From: Planctomycetota bacterium
GTDB taxonomy: Bacteria > Planctomycetota > UBA8742 > UBA2392
DNA length: 64,000 bases
NCBI GenBank assembly: GCA_022071975.1
Contig: JAJVIO010000008.1
Span: 62,001-126,000 of the forward strand
Reading direction: 5' to 3'
The first letter of the stretch is position 1; each line of letters opens with the position of its first letter. The translations under genes and the position numbers were made by a program. Positions 1 to 8,725 of the stretch are shown here, piece after piece. The notes under the pieces are model-generated. The model did not search any database and had not been told where the DNA came from. It was given only the letters and a program-made list of their open reading frames with translations.

Positions 1-190
1 GCGGGTTTGTTTCCCGCCCCACGAACTTCATGGCATGCTTGATCACGAACTCGGCCGCGAAGCCTGCGTCGGCGCTTTTCCCCGCGCCGTCCGCCACGGC
101 CACTACGATGCGATTTCCCCGCCGCAACCATGCCGCCCGGTCAAGGCACTTGGAGTCGGAGCCGCGAATGTGGCCGTTCAACTCGAACAT
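1..190 (-). CDS. PP2C-family protein phosphatase, N-terminal part
   Basis: Reading leftward from an ATG at 190 gives 63 residues and then the window edge. The stretch VVAVADGAGKSADAGFAAE resembles the first metal-binding motif of PPM/PP2C serine/threonine phosphatases (usually hydrophobic-DGxGG, then an Ala-rich helix). The RGSDSK segment before it would be the usual strand leading into that motif. The start lies 6 bp past the stop of the dioxygenase-like gene, so the two are probably co-transcribed. Only the N-terminus is visible, so activity and the other metal ligands cannot be judged. Confidence 0.55.
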   Translation of the reverse strand, partial: MFELNGHIRGSDSKCLDRAAWLRRGNRIVVAVADGAGKSADAGFAAEFVIKHAMKFVGRETNP

Positions 191-196
191 GGAAGC

Positions 197-916
197 CTAT
201 TGATAAGCCCCGCCTCCCTGTGGACGGTACTTGGCATTATAGCTGTTGGTGGTGCGGTTGATTACCGCCCAAAGGTCCGGGAAGGCGGGCTCGTTGGTGG
301 TCTTGGCCAGCACGGCCGCGGGCACGCCCTTGAGGCTCAGCACGCCGTCGCCGATCACGCGCTTCACCAGCTGGAAGTGGCGGTACTTCCAGTGCATCAG
401 CTCCTGGTCAAAGCGCAGCATGGCGGTGGTCAGCGCGAACAGCTGTTTCAGGCCGTGGGGGTCCTGGTGGATTTCGTCCACGGTCTTGCCGTGGCGGGAA
501 AGTACGGCCTCATAGGCTTTCAGCACGTCCGGCACCACGGCGTGTAACTGCTGGTAAGTGGGGCTCTGCTGGCCGCTGCCCTTGCCGAGCCCCATGCGGA
601 TCTTGTGGTAGTCCCAGGGCGCGATGCTTTCGGGGAACTTCAGCCCCTCGGCCAACCACTTCAGGATTTCCGCGCTGCGGTTCAGGTAGCGCGAGGCCTC
701 GTCCAGCTCGTCACCGGCCATCCAGCTGCAGACCTGGTCCATGTGCTGGATCACCACCTTCAGCCAGATCTCCATGGCCTGGTGGACGCTCTGGAACAGC
801 AGCTCTTCCTCGTTGGCCCACTGGTCGGGCGTTTTCTGGAGCTTGTAGATCTCCTGGGTGTGGATGTACTTCTCATAGTCCGTGCTGCCGTCGCCGAAAC
901 TGTTCAGTTCTGCCAT
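197..916 (-). CDS. kynA: Tryptophan 2,3-dioxygenase family protein
   Basis: The product has 239 residues. The family is haem-dependent and opens tryptophan to N-formylkynurenine. Family signatures are YEKYIHTQEIYKLQ near the N-terminus, EEELLFQSVHQAMEIWLK (the His matches the distal haem-pocket His) and MHWKYRHFQLVKRVIG near the C-terminus (its RHxxxVxRxIG matches the proximal His region). The start at 916 is chosen over an ATG at 961 because AGGAG sits 9 bp before it. The protein is shorter than the roughly 280-residue bacterial enzymes. The GTGGSSG loop expected after the proximal His is replaced by unrelated residues, so the substrate may differ. A downstream aryl-CoA cluster at 53-63 kb would fit tryptophan catabolism. 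Confidence 0.75.
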   Translation of the reverse strand: MAELNSFGDGSTDYEKYIHTQEIYKLQKTPDQWANEEELLFQSVHQAMEIWLKVVIQHMDQVCSWMAGDELDEASRYLNRSAEILKWLAEGLKFPESIAPWDYHKIRMGLGKGSGQQSPTYQQLHAVVPDVLKAYEAVLSRHGKTVDEIHQDPHGLKQLFALTTAMLRFDQELMHWKYRHFQLVKRVIGDGVLSLKGVPAAVLAKTTNEPAFPDLWAVINRTTNSYNAKYRPQGGGAYQ

Positions 917-1049
917 GGCCCCGTTCTCCTGTACCGCGATGCGCGCCCTTTCGACGCGCATCTAAGCACCTTGGCAGCCTGTCGCCAACGGCTTCCCTTT
1001 CCCTGAATCATGGGGCATGATCGACCTCGTTATTGATAGCGGAGATCGC

Positions 1050-1526
1050 ATGCGCGTCGGCATCGGATATGACATCCATCAACTGGTAGAAGGCCGCGAC
1101 CTGATCCTCGGCGGCCTGGAAATCCCCTACGACAAGGGGCTCGCCGGCCACTCCGACGCGGACGCGCTGCTGCACGCCATCACCGACGCGCTGCTGGGTG
1201 CCGCGGGCCTGGGCGACATCGGCGAGTACTTCCCCGACACCGACCCGAAATGGAAGGGCGCCGACAGCGGCATGATGCTCAAGGAAGCCTTCAAGAACGT
1301 GCGGCGTCGCGGCTGGGAGGTCGAAAACATTGACTGCAACATCATCGCCCAGGCGCCGAAGCTGAAGCCCTACAAGAGCCAGATGGAGGCCCGCATCGCC
1401 TCACTGCTGGAGATCGAGACGCGCCGCGTGAACGTGAAGGCCCGCACCAATGAGGGGCTCGACGCCGTGGGGCGCGGCGAAGCAATCATCACCCAGGCCG
1501 TGGTGCTGCTGAAGCCGGCGCCGTAA
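1050..1526 (+). CDS. ispF: 2-C-methyl-D-erythritol 2,4-cyclodiphosphate synthase
   Basis: This enzyme closes the cyclodiphosphate ring in the non-mevalonate isoprenoid pathway. The product has 158 residues, the usual family length. It begins [10 protein letters not shown], supplying the Asp-x-His zinc ligands. It continues with [20 protein letters not shown] (third zinc ligand region) and ends with the [18 protein letters not shown] segment that matches the CDP-binding loop. The start at 1050 follows GGAG by 6 bp; an earlier in-frame start at 1017 adds a non-family extension. The gene ends just before cysS, 13 bp apart, so the two are likely co-transcribed. Confidence 0.95.
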   Translation: MRVGIGYDIHQLVEGRDLILGGLEIPYDKGLAGHSDADALLHAITDALLGAAGLGDIGEYFPDTDPKWKGADSGMMLKEAFKNVRRRGWEVENIDCNIIAQAPKLKPYKSQMEARIASLLEIETRRVNVKARTNEGLDAVGRGEAIITQAVVLLKPAP

Positions 1527-1539
1527 CCAGAAGCGATCC

Positions 1540-3363
1540 ATGTCCGTCTTGAAGCTTAAAAATACCTACACCAAGGCGCTGGAAGTCTTCCAGCCGCTCG
1601 ATTCGCAGGGCAGGCGCGTCACCATGTACTCGTGCGGCCCCACGGTCTACAGCTACGCCCACATCGGCAACTTCCGCAGCTTCCTGATGGCCGACATCCT
1701 GCGCCGCGTGCTTGAGCGCAACGGCTACGAGGTGAAGCACGTCATGAACATCACCGACGTCGGCCACCTGACGGAAGACGACGTCGCCGACGCCACGGGA
1801 GAAGACAAGCTTCAGAAGGCCGCGCGGGAGATGGGCTGGGACCCGTACAAGCTGGCGCGCCATTACGAAAGCGCCTTCGTCGAGGACGCCCGCAGGCTGC
1901 GCATGAAGAACTACAGCGGCGGCGAGGCAAGCGCACCCGAGCTGCACCCGCGCGCCGCCAGCCACGTGCCGGAGATGCTGGCGGCGATCCAGAAGCTGCT
2001 CGAGAACGAGTTCGCTTACGTCGATGAGCAGGGCCAGGTGTACTACGATATCCAGAAGTTCCCCGAGTACGGGCGGCTCAGCGGTAAGGTGATCGACGAG
2101 CTCGAGGCCGGGGCACGCGTGGCCGTGGGGGAAAACAAGCGCGACCCGCGCGACTTTTACCTGTGGAAGGTGGACCCCAAGCACCTGATGCAGTGGGACC
2201 CCCACAGCGAAAAGGGCTGGGACCCCGCTGACTATGAGCGCTACCGGCAACTGCTGCCCAAGGGCGTGGATACGCGCATCAAGCCGGGCTTTCCCGGCTG
2301 GCACATCGAGTGCTCGGCCATGTCGCGGGCGCACCTGGGCAACCTGATCGACATCCACACCGGCGGTGAGGACAACATCTTCCCGCACCACGAGTGCGAG
2401 ATCGCCCAGAGCTACGGCGCCTTCCATACCCACGTGCCCGGCCCCCACGGTGCTCCTGACGAAGGCTCGCCGCGCAAGGCTTTCGCGCGCTACTGGGTTC
2501 ACGCGCGATTCCTGCTGGTGAACAGCAAGAAGATGAGCAAGCGCGACGGCACGTTCTACACGGTGCGCGACCTGCTTGATCCGCGCGCTGCCGAGCGTGA
2601 GGAGCTTGCGAATCAGCTGGAGCAGGCGGGTTTCAAGGGCGGTCGTGTGCCGGCCAACGTGATCCGTTTCGCGCTGATCAGCAACCAGTACACGCAGCCG
2701 ATGAACTTCAGCATCGAAGCGCTGAAGGCAGCCGGCAACGCGCTGGAACGCATGCAGACCCGCTACGACAAGCTGCGCGAGGCGGTCAGCAACGGCACCG
2801 ACCCGCACCTGGCCGGGGTGGCCTCAGACAAGGTGATGGAGCTGGTCAGCAAGTCTGAAGAGGCCTTCGACGACGCGCTGAACGACAACCTGAACGTTCC
2901 GAACGCGCTGGCAGTGGTGTTCAGTGCCATCAACGAACTCAACACCATGGAGCTTGGCCCGGCCGAGGCCGGTGAAGCCCTGCGCCTGATGGAAAGCTTT
3001 GACGAAGTGCTGGACGTGCTGGACCGCAGCGCGCGTAGCGGCCTGATCACGCGCGAGCAAGCGGCAAGCTGGCTCGACAGCGAGACGCTTGCAGCCAAGG
3101 CCGCGCACCTGAAACACTGGGCCGAGACTCCCGACCGCGAGCAGTTGTGGGAGATGATCGAAGCTGGCCAGTTGCCGATGTATGAGGACCTCGCCCCGAT
3201 CGAGCAGATGGACGCCGAAACCATCGAGCTGTACGTGGCGATCCGCCAGAACGCCCGCAAGGCCAAGGACTTCACAACGGCCGACGCCATCCGCGACGAG
3301 CTAAAGCAGCGCGGCGTGCAGATAGAAGACACACCCCAAGGCTTCCGTTGGGTGCTGGGGTAG
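1540..3363 (+). CDS. cysS: Cysteinyl-tRNA synthetase
   Basis: Charges tRNA-Cys with cysteine. The class I signatures are clear: CGPTVY with the zinc-binding Cys, HIGNFRS (HIGH motif), the GWHIECSAM and HHECEIAQ zinc and active-site segments, and KKMSKRDG (KMSKS motif). The C-terminal helical DALR region ends [18 protein letters not shown] as in other CysS proteins. At 607 residues it is well above the usual 460 or so. The excess is spread through an acidic insertion before residue 230 and in the C-terminal anticodon-binding half. It follows ispF by 13 bp. Confidence 0.96.
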   Translation: MSVLKLKNTYTKALEVFQPLDSQGRRVTMYSCGPTVYSYAHIGNFRSFLMADILRRVLERNGYEVKHVMNITDVGHLTEDDVADATGEDKLQKAAREMGWDPYKLARHYESAFVEDARRLRMKNYSGGEASAPELHPRAASHVPEMLAAIQKLLENEFAYVDEQGQVYYDIQKFPEYGRLSGKVIDELEAGARVAVGENKRDPRDFYLWKVDPKHLMQWDPHSEKGWDPADYERYRQLLPKGVDTRIKPGFPGWHIECSAMSRAHLGNLIDIHTGGEDNIFPHHECEIAQSYGAFHTHVPGPHGAPDEGSPRKAFARYWVHARFLLVNSKKMSKRDGTFYTVRDLLDPRAAEREELANQLEQAGFKGGRVPANVIRFALISNQYTQPMNFSIEALKAAGNALERMQTRYDKLREAVSNGTDPHLAGVASDKVMELVSKSEEAFDDALNDNLNVPNALAVVFSAINELNTMELGPAEAGEALRLMESFDEVLDVLDRSARSGLITREQAASWLDSETLAAKAAHLKHWAETPDREQLWEMIEAGQLPMYEDLAPIEQMDAETIELYVAIRQNARKAKDFTTADAIRDELKQRGVQIEDTPQGFRWVLG

Positions 3364-3381
3364 GTGATCGAATTCGTTGTA

Positions 3382-3403
3382 GGGACACGCGGCAGCGTGT
3401 CCC
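3382..3403. repeat. REP-like palindrome, copy 1 (GGGACACGC)
   Basis: A perfect stem GGGACACGC / GCGTGTCCC encloses the tetraloop GGCA just after the cysS stop. The same palindrome occurs twice more, in the opposite orientation (loop TGCC), at 33313-33334 and 33360-33380. It lies about 180 bp before a REP-type transposase gene. Confidence 0.75.
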
Positions 3404-3484
3404 TGCTCGGTGGCGGGGTGATCGCGGTTCTCCAGGAGTTTTTCCGCCCGCTGACGTTCAAGACGAGTTCCGAACTTCAGCAGA

Positions 3485-3573
3485 CGCCACGGAGTGGCGC
3501 CAGGATTCTGGCCCACGGCGCAGCCGTGGGATAATCTGGCAATTCACATCACTGGTGCGCCCCGTAGGGGCGC
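3485..3573. repeat. Hairpin set upstream of the RAYT transposase
   Basis: Three stem-loops precede the transposase: CGCCAC/GTGGCG at 3485-3499, CCCACGGC/GCCGTGGG at 3512-3530 and GCGCCCC/GGGGCGC at 3557-3573. The second is followed by ATAATCTGGC. The second and third have near-identical partners after the gene in mirrored order, so the gene and hairpins form one unit. Confidence 0.8.
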
Positions 3574-3586
3574 AGGGAAGGCGTGC

Positions 3587-4039
3587 ATGGCTCACACGTA
3601 CACAAAGCTGCTCTCGCACGTCATCTTCAGCACAAAGAACCGCGATAAGCTGATTCCCCCGTACCTCCTGCCTGACCTTCACGCCTACATCGGGGGAGTC
3701 GTCAAGAGTGTCGGAGGCACAGCGCTGATCGTGGGTGGTGTTGAAGACCACGTCCACATGCTCGTTTTGCTTCCTCCGCGTATCGCTTTGTCTGACGCCA
3801 TGCGCGAGGTCAAGGCAGGATCATCCCGCTGGATGAAAGAGAAGCTGAAGACGGGTGGATCGTTTGCCTGGCAAACGGGGTTCACGGCATTCAGTGTCAG
3901 TCAGTCGCGTGCTGCCGAAACAATCCAGTACGTCGCCACTCAGGCCGAACATCATCGCAAGAAGACGTTCAAGGATGAGTTGCTGGAGTTTCTTGAAGGG
4001 TACGGTGTTGAATACGACGAGAAGTATCTCTGGGATTGA
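3587..4039 (+). CDS. REP-associated tyrosine transposase (Y1, IS200-like)
   Basis: The product has 150 residues and belongs to the Y1 HUH single-strand transposase family. It starts MAHTYTKLLSHVIFSTKNR, as RAYT/IS200-like proteins do. The HUH metal motif is HVHMLV at about residue 51, and the catalytic Tyr candidate is in QYVATQAEHHRKKTF about 20 residues after SVSQSRAAE. The C-terminal GVEYDEKYLWD tail is typical of RAYTs. Flanking mirrored palindromes and dispersed single palindromes elsewhere in the window support a RAYT/REP relationship rather than a transposing IS200. The start at 3587 matches the family N-terminus; a longer reading adds palindrome-encoded residues. The gene appears intact. 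Confidence 0.88.
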   Translation: MAHTYTKLLSHVIFSTKNRDKLIPPYLLPDLHAYIGGVVKSVGGTALIVGGVEDHVHMLVLLPPRIALSDAMREVKAGSSRWMKEKLKTGGSFAWQTGFTAFSVSQSRAAETIQYVATQAEHHRKKTFKDELLEFLEGYGVEYDEKYLWD

Positions 4040-4048
4040 ACGCTTCCT

Positions 4049-4139
4049 GCGCCCCTAGGGGGCGCTGATGATGTTCTGGACGATCCGGGTCCCACGGCTT
4101 CGCCGTGGGCCAGATTACTTGGACCACTACGTGGTCCAA
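4049..4139. repeat. Hairpin set downstream of the RAYT transposase
   Basis: Three stem-loops follow the gene: GCGCCCC/GGGGCGC at 4049-4065, CCCACGGC/GCCGTGGG at 4091-4109 and TTGGACCAC/GTGGTCCAA at 4119-4139. The first two are near copies of the hairpins upstream of the gene, in reverse order. GCCAGATTAC at 4109-4118 is the inverted counterpart of ATAATCTGGC at 3531-3540. Confidence 0.8.
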
Positions 4140-4180
4140 ACCGCACGGTGAGCGAGTATCCCGGACGGTCGCCCCGGCTG

Positions 4181-5203
4181 CTATGGCTCCGGATTCAGGC
4201 CCAGGTCGCGCACCAGCTCCAGGTCGTCTTCCTTGGTACGGCCGGCGGTGGTCAGGTAGTCGCCCACCATCATGCCGTTGGCGCCGGCCATGAAGATGAA
4301 CGGCTGCAACTGGCGCAGGTGCTGGATGCGGCCGCCGGCGATGAACAGGTCGGATTTCGGGTTGGTAAGGCGGAACACGGCGATCGCCTTCAGGCAGTCC
4401 ATGGGGCGCAGGGGCTCAACGTGCTCGAGCGGCGTGCCCTTCACCGGCACCAGGAAGTTGAGCGGGATGTGCTCGGGCTGCAGGCTCGCCACCTGCTGCA
4501 TCAGCTCGACGCGCTGCTCGATGCTTTCGCCCATGCCCAGGATGCCGCCGCAGCAGGTTTCCAGGCCGACCTCGCGGGCGCGCTGCACGGTCTCGAAGTT
4601 CTCGCTCCAGTCGCGGGTGGTGCAGATGTTCGGGTAGTAGCTGCGCGCGCTTTCCAGATTGTGGTGGTAAACCTGCAGGCCGGCATCCTTCAACTTCTCC
4701 AGCACGCGCTTGCTGACCACGCCGAGACTGGCGTCCGGCGCGATGCGGCCGGCTTCGCGGATCTTGCGCACGGCCGTGCAGATGGCGTCCAGCATGGGGC
4801 CTTCCTGCACGCCCTTGATTGCGGTGACGATGCCGAAGTTGGTGCTGCCGAAGCCGGTGGCCTGGTCGGCGGCGCGCAGGATGGCGTCGGCGTTCATGAC
4901 CGGGTAGGTCTCGACGCCGGTGGCGTGCTGGTAGCTGGCGCTCTGGCCGCAGAACTTGCAGTCTTCGCCGCAGGCACCGCTCTTGGCGTTCACGATACTG
5001 CAGCGGTGCAGCTTGTCGCCCTGGAAGCGGCGCTTGACCAGGTAGGCGGCGTACATCAGGTCATAGACGCGCTCGTCAGGCAGCATCAGCAGGCGCAAGG
5101 CGGTGGCGTCGTCGAGCACGCCGCCCTCGATGATGAAGTCGGCGATGTTGATCAGCGGCCCGTCGCCGATGTCCAGTGTGTTCGATGTTGCCGTGCCTGC
5201 CAT
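4181..5203 (-). CDS. bioB: Biotin synthase
   Basis: A radical SAM enzyme that inserts sulfur into dethiobiotin. The product has 340 residues. The SAM-cluster motif is CGEDCKFCGQSA, followed by the family segments GVETYPVMNADAIL, NLESARSYYPNICTTRDW and GGILGMGES. The C-terminal half has GGRIQHLRQLQPFIFMAGANGMMVGDYLTT, which holds the Arg ligand region of the second FeS cluster. The start at 5203 is favoured by AGGTG 5 bp upstream; a start at 5224 would place the leader inside a hairpin element. It is separated from purD by that hairpin. No other biotin genes are seen in the window. Confidence 0.95.
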   Translation of the reverse strand: MAGTATSNTLDIGDGPLINIADFIIEGGVLDDATALRLLMLPDERVYDLMYAAYLVKRRFQGDKLHRCSIVNAKSGACGEDCKFCGQSASYQHATGVETYPVMNADAILRAADQATGFGSTNFGIVTAIKGVQEGPMLDAICTAVRKIREAGRIAPDASLGVVSKRVLEKLKDAGLQVYHHNLESARSYYPNICTTRDWSENFETVQRAREVGLETCCGGILGMGESIEQRVELMQQVASLQPEHIPLNFLVPVKGTPLEHVEPLRPMDCLKAIAVFRLTNPKSDLFIAGGRIQHLRQLQPFIFMAGANGMMVGDYLTTAGRTKEDDLELVRDLGLNPEP

Positions 5204-5223
5204 ATTCACCTCTCGCAACTGCA

Positions 5224-5364
5224 TGACGCGAAGAACGCGAAGGTCACGAAGAACTACAGGTCAGCCACAAAGCTAAGGAAGTCACGCTGTTTTTATCTGG
5301 TGTCTTTGTGTCTTCGTGGCTCAGGTCATTGCCCTTCTTTGCGGCCTTCGCGCTCTTCGCGTCA
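5224..5364. repeat. 141-bp imperfect inverted repeat between purD and bioB
   Basis: The outer arms are TGACGCGAAGAaCGCGAAGG at 5224-5243 and its complement ending at 5364, with one mismatch over about 20 bp. Nested inside are a second pair of arms based on GCCACAAAG / CTTTGTGTCTTCGTGGC. The right arm begins at the purD stop codon. The arms consist of short CACGAAGA-type units, a miniature hairpin element that may also act as a terminator for purD. Confidence 0.65.
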
Positions 5365-6630
5365 GCCCTTCAGCCCGCGGAAGCCGATGTCCTTGCGATA
5401 GATCATCTTGTCGAAGTGGATTTTGTCCACTGCCGCGTAGGCCTTAGCCCGCGCGTCTTTCAGGTCGCTGCCCAGGGCGCAGACGCTCAGCACGCGGCCG
5501 CCGTTGGTGTACCAGTCGCCGTCCACTTTCTTGGTGCCGGCGTGGAAGACCTGCACGTCGGGACCGAAACCAGAATCCAGGCCCTTGATCTTGTAGCCCT
5601 TCTCGTAGTCGCGCGGGTAGCCGCCGCTGGCCAGCACCACGGTCACCACGCTGCGCGGGTCCCAGTCTACCTCAACGGTATCCAGCTTGCCGTCGATGGT
5701 GGCGTTCAGCACTTCGAACAGGTCGCCCTTCATGCGCATCATGATGCTCTGCGTTTCCGGGTCGCCGAAGCGCACGTTGTACTCGAGTACCTTGGGACCC
5801 TGCTTGGTCATCATGCAGCCCACGAACAGGGTGCCCTTGTAGGGCTCGCCTTCGCGGTTCATGGCGTGGATGGTCTGCACCACCACGTCGCGCTCCAGCA
5901 CGGAATTCTGCGCGTCAGTGATCTGCGGCAGCGGGCTGTAGGTGCCCATGCCGCCGGTGTTCTCGCCGGTGTCGCCGTCGCCCACAGGCTTGTGGTCCTG
6001 GGCGAGGCACAGGGGCAGGATGTTGTGCCCGTCGCTGATGGCGTGCACGCTGACTTCTTCACCCTGCAGGAAGTCCTCGATCAGCACCTTGCGCCCGGCA
6101 TCGCCGAAGCGCTTCTCCACCATGGCCTCGGCGACGGCGGCCTCGGCTTCTTCCTGGGTGCGGCAGATGAAGACGCCCTTGCCCGCGGCCAGACCGTCGG
6201 CCTTGATCACCACCGGGTAGTCGCAGTTGGCCAGGTACTCAAGTGCCGGCGCGGCCTTGTCGTACACCTTGTGGCCGCCGGTCTGGATGCCGTGGCGCGA
6301 CATCACGTCCTTGGCGAACGCTTTGCTGCCCTCAAGGCGCGCGGCCTTGGCGGTGGGGCCGTAGATGCGCAGGTGCTTGCGCTGGAACAGGTCCACGATG
6401 CCGGCCACCAGCGGGTCCTCGGGCCCGACCACGGTCAGGTCGATCTTGTTTTCCCGGGCGAAAGCCACAAGTTCGTTGTGGGCATCAACTTTGATGTTCA
6501 CCGGCTCGGCAATACCCGCCATACCCTGGCTGCCGGGCGCGGCGTAGATTTTTGTGACGTGGGGAGACTGGCTGAGCTTCCAGGCCAGTGCGTGCTCGCG
6601 CGCGCCGCTGCCGATGACGAGAACCTTCAT
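5362..6630 (-). CDS. purD: Phosphoribosylamine-glycine ligase (GAR synthetase)
   Basis: An ATP-grasp enzyme that joins phosphoribosylamine and glycine in purine synthesis. The product has 422 residues, the usual length. It begins MKVLVIGSGAREHALAWKL with the family glycine-rich loop, then VVGPEDPLVAGIVD, KADGLAAGKGVFIC (ATP-grasp), GEEVSVHAISDG, and EYNVRFGDPETQSIM (metal-binding Glu and Asn). It is the last gene of the minus-strand operon and overlaps the histidine kinase stop by ATGA at 6627-6630, so translation is likely coupled. Confidence 0.96.
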   Translation of the reverse strand: MKVLVIGSGAREHALAWKLSQSPHVTKIYAAPGSQGMAGIAEPVNIKVDAHNELVAFARENKIDLTVVGPEDPLVAGIVDLFQRKHLRIYGPTAKAARLEGSKAFAKDVMSRHGIQTGGHKVYDKAAPALEYLANCDYPVVIKADGLAAGKGVFICRTQEEAEAAVAEAMVEKRFGDAGRKVLIEDFLQGEEVSVHAISDGHNILPLCLAQDHKPVGDGDTGENTGGMGTYSPLPQITDAQNSVLERDVVVQTIHAMNREGEPYKGTLFVGCMMTKQGPKVLEYNVRFGDPETQSIMMRMKGDLFEVLNATIDGKLDTVEVDWDPRSVVTVVLASGGYPRDYEKGYKIKGLDSGFGPDVQVFHAGTKKVDGDWYTNGGRVLSVCALGSDLKDARAKAYAAVDKIHFDKMIYRKDIGFRGLKG

Positions 6631-7373
6631 GGCTGCTCACTCCCGGTGGGTACCATCGACTTCAGGCTGCCGGTCTTGGACGGGTCCACCGGCAACAGGA
6701 TCAGGAAGCGCGTGCCCTTGCCTTCTTCCGACTCGAACGTGATCTGCCCGCCGTGCTCCTCGACGATCCGGCGCACCATCGGCAGGCCCATCCCGGTGCC
6801 CTTCTTCTTCGTCGTGAAGTAGGGGCGAAACATACGATCATAGTTGGAGGGCGCAATGCCGCAGCCCGTGTCGATCACTTCAATACCCAGCAGGTCGCCC
6901 TTGATGCGTGCGCGAACAATCACTTCGCCGCCATCCTTGCCGTCCAGTGCGTCAAAAGCATTGCGCAGCAGGTTCATGATAGCCTGGCGCAGCAGCGTGG
7001 CGTCGAGCAGCAGGTTGTCGAGCTTGCCCTCGTAGTCAAAGTGCAGCCTGATCTTGCGGGCCTGGGCGTCGTCAGCCAGGAACTCGAACAGTTCCACGAT
7101 CATCTCGCGCAGGTTGGTGCGCGTGAGCTTGAGGTCGTGGCCGCGAGCGAAGGTCAGGAATTCCTGCACGATGTCGTCCAGGTGCTGCACCTCGCGCAGC
7201 AGTACCTCGATCTTGCGCTTGGCGCGCGTGGCGGTGGGGGAGTCGTCTTTCTGGAAGTCTTCCTCAAGCAGTTGCAGAGTCAGCTTGATGGTGCTGAGCG
7301 GGTTCTTGATTTCGTGGGCCAAGCCGCCCGCGAGCTGGCCCAGGAACTCGAGCCGGGAGCTGGTGACGCTCAT
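6627..7373 (-). CDS. Soluble sensor histidine kinase, NtrB-like core only
   Basis: The product has 248 residues and consists of only the transmitter module. The phospho-acceptor motif is GLAHEIKNPLS with His20. Then come the N box NLLRNAFDAL, the G1 box DTGCGIAP, the F box FRPYFTTKKKG and the G2 box GTGMGLPMVRRIVEEHGG. No transmembrane segment or sensor domain precedes the H box, so the input must come from a partner protein or the few N-terminal residues. It sits between hemA and purD with ATGA overlaps at both ends. No response regulator gene is in the window. Confidence 0.9.
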   Translation of the reverse strand: MSVTSSRLEFLGQLAGGLAHEIKNPLSTIKLTLQLLEEDFQKDDSPTATRAKRKIEVLLREVQHLDDIVQEFLTFARGHDLKLTRTNLREMIVELFEFLADDAQARKIRLHFDYEGKLDNLLLDATLLRQAIMNLLRNAFDALDGKDGGEVIVRARIKGDLLGIEVIDTGCGIAPSNYDRMFRPYFTTKKKGTGMGLPMVRRIVEEHGGQITFESEEGKGTRFLILLPVDPSKTGSLKSMVPTGSEQP

Positions 7374-8725
7374 GGCTGTTCCTTTGCGGGCTCGGCGGCG
7401 ACGTTGTTTGAATCCTGTGCGGCGGCCGACGCATCCGGGCCGCGCTGCTGTTTCTGCTCCGGGGCGGCGTCCACGCCTAGCGCTTCGGCGATCAGCCGCA
7501 GCGAGTCGCTGTTGCCCTGGGCGGCGTGCTGTTTGATGCCCTGGATCTGCGGGTGCAGCAGCTTGTTCAGCAAGCGGGTCGAGAAACCCTTGATCTCCTC
7601 CTGCGCTTCCGGCGGCAGGTCGCGCAACTTCGCCATCAGGCGCTCGACTTCGGCCTGGCGCACCTGCTCGGCCTTGTCGCGCAACTCCGTGATCAGGGGC
7701 CCGGCGGCGTAGGTCTGGAAGCCCTTGAGGAAGTGGTCGGTTTCGTCGGCGACAATTTCGCGGCAGTGCTCGAGCTCGCGACTGCGCTCCATGGCGTGCT
7801 CTGCTACTACCTGCTCGAGGTCGTCCACGTTGTAAAGGAACACGCCTTCCAGTTCACTGACATCCTCGGCGATGTCGCGCGGCACCGCCAGGTCCAGCAC
7901 GAACACGGAGCTGTAGCCGCGCTTCTTCTGTGAGTCTTTAAAGTGCTTGCGCTCCAGGATGCGGCCTTCCGCCGCGGTCTGCGAAATCACCACGTGCGCG
8001 GCCGGCAGGTAGTCCTGCAGCAGGTCGAAGGGCACGGCATCACCCTGGAAGCGCGCGGCGGCTTCCTTGGCGCGCTCCAGGTTGCGCGACACCACGATCA
8101 CGCGCCCGATGCCGGCCTCGCGCAGGTAGGTCAAGGTCAGCTCACCGACTTCGCCCACGCCGATCAGCAGGGCGGTCTTGTCGCCCAGGTCTTCGAACAC
8201 GCGCTTTACGAAGCGCACGGCCGTGGCTGAGACGGAGAGCTGCCCTTCTCCGATGCCCGTTTCGGTGTGCAGGCGCTTGGCGGCCTGGAAGGCGCGGTGG
8301 AAAAGGCCGTTGAGGGCCTTTCCGGTTGCGTTTTCGGACTGCGCCAGCAGGTAGGCTTTCTTGACCTGGCTCAGGATCTGGGTTTCGCCCAGCACCAGGC
8401 TGTCGAGGCCGCCGGCCACACGGATCAGGTGCTCTACGGCGTCGCGCCCGCGGTGGAAGTAGCAGTATTGCTCGAGAAACTCGGGCTTCATGCTGTGATC
8501 GGCCGCCAGGCCGCGCAGCAGGCGCTCACGGGCGTCTTCACCTTCGGTGAAGGCGTACACCTCGACGCGGTTGCAGGTGGAGATCAGCACGGCCTCTTCG
8601 CAGTCGGCGCGCTCACGGATGGTCTTGAGCGCCGCGGGGATGCGACGGTCCGGGTACGCCAGGCGCTCGCGCACTTCAAGCGGCGCAAACTTGTGGTTGA
8701 TGCCGAGCACTACAAACCGCTGCAT
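7370..8725 (-). CDS. hemA: Glutamyl-tRNA reductase
   Basis: Reduces Glu-tRNA to glutamate-1-semialdehyde, the first step of C5 tetrapyrrole synthesis. The product has 451 residues. The start at 8725 gives the family N-terminus MQRFVVLGINHKFAPLEVRERLAY. The catalytic Cys is in STCNRVEVYAF, and GGLDSLVLGETQILSQVK is the classic signature. The NADPH domain (LLIGVGEVGELTLTYL) and the helical dimerisation domain follow. The C-terminal tail is rich in Gln and Ala and appears lineage-specific. It overlaps the upstream CcsA/HemX-like gene by 16 bp and the kinase by 4 bp. Confidence 0.95.
   Translation of the reverse strand: MQRFVVLGINHKFAPLEVRERLAYPDRRIPAALKTIRERADCEEAVLISTCNRVEVYAFTEGEDARERLLRGLAADHSMKPEFLEQYCYFHRGRDAVEHLIRVAGGLDSLVLGETQILSQVKKAYLLAQSENATGKALNGLFHRAFQAAKRLHTETGIGEGQLSVSATAVRFVKRVFEDLGDKTALLIGVGEVGELTLTYLREAGIGRVIVVSRNLERAKEAAARFQGDAVPFDLLQDYLPAAHVVISQTAAEGRILERKHFKDSQKKRGYSSVFVLDLAVPRDIAEDVSELEGVFLYNVDDLEQVVAEHAMERSRELEHCREIVADETDHFLKGFQTYAAGPLITELRDKAEQVRQAEVERLMAKLRDLPPEAQEEIKGFSTRLLNKLLHPQIQGIKQHAAQGNSDSLRLIAEALGVDAAPEQKQQRGPDASAAAQDSNNVAAEPAKEQP

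Noticed and set aside
35-547. Long plus-strand frames opposite the dioxygenase-like and PP2C genes
   Set aside because: They lie opposite well-supported minus-strand genes, have no family motifs and have biased Ala/Gly/His composition typical of GC-rich antisense frames.
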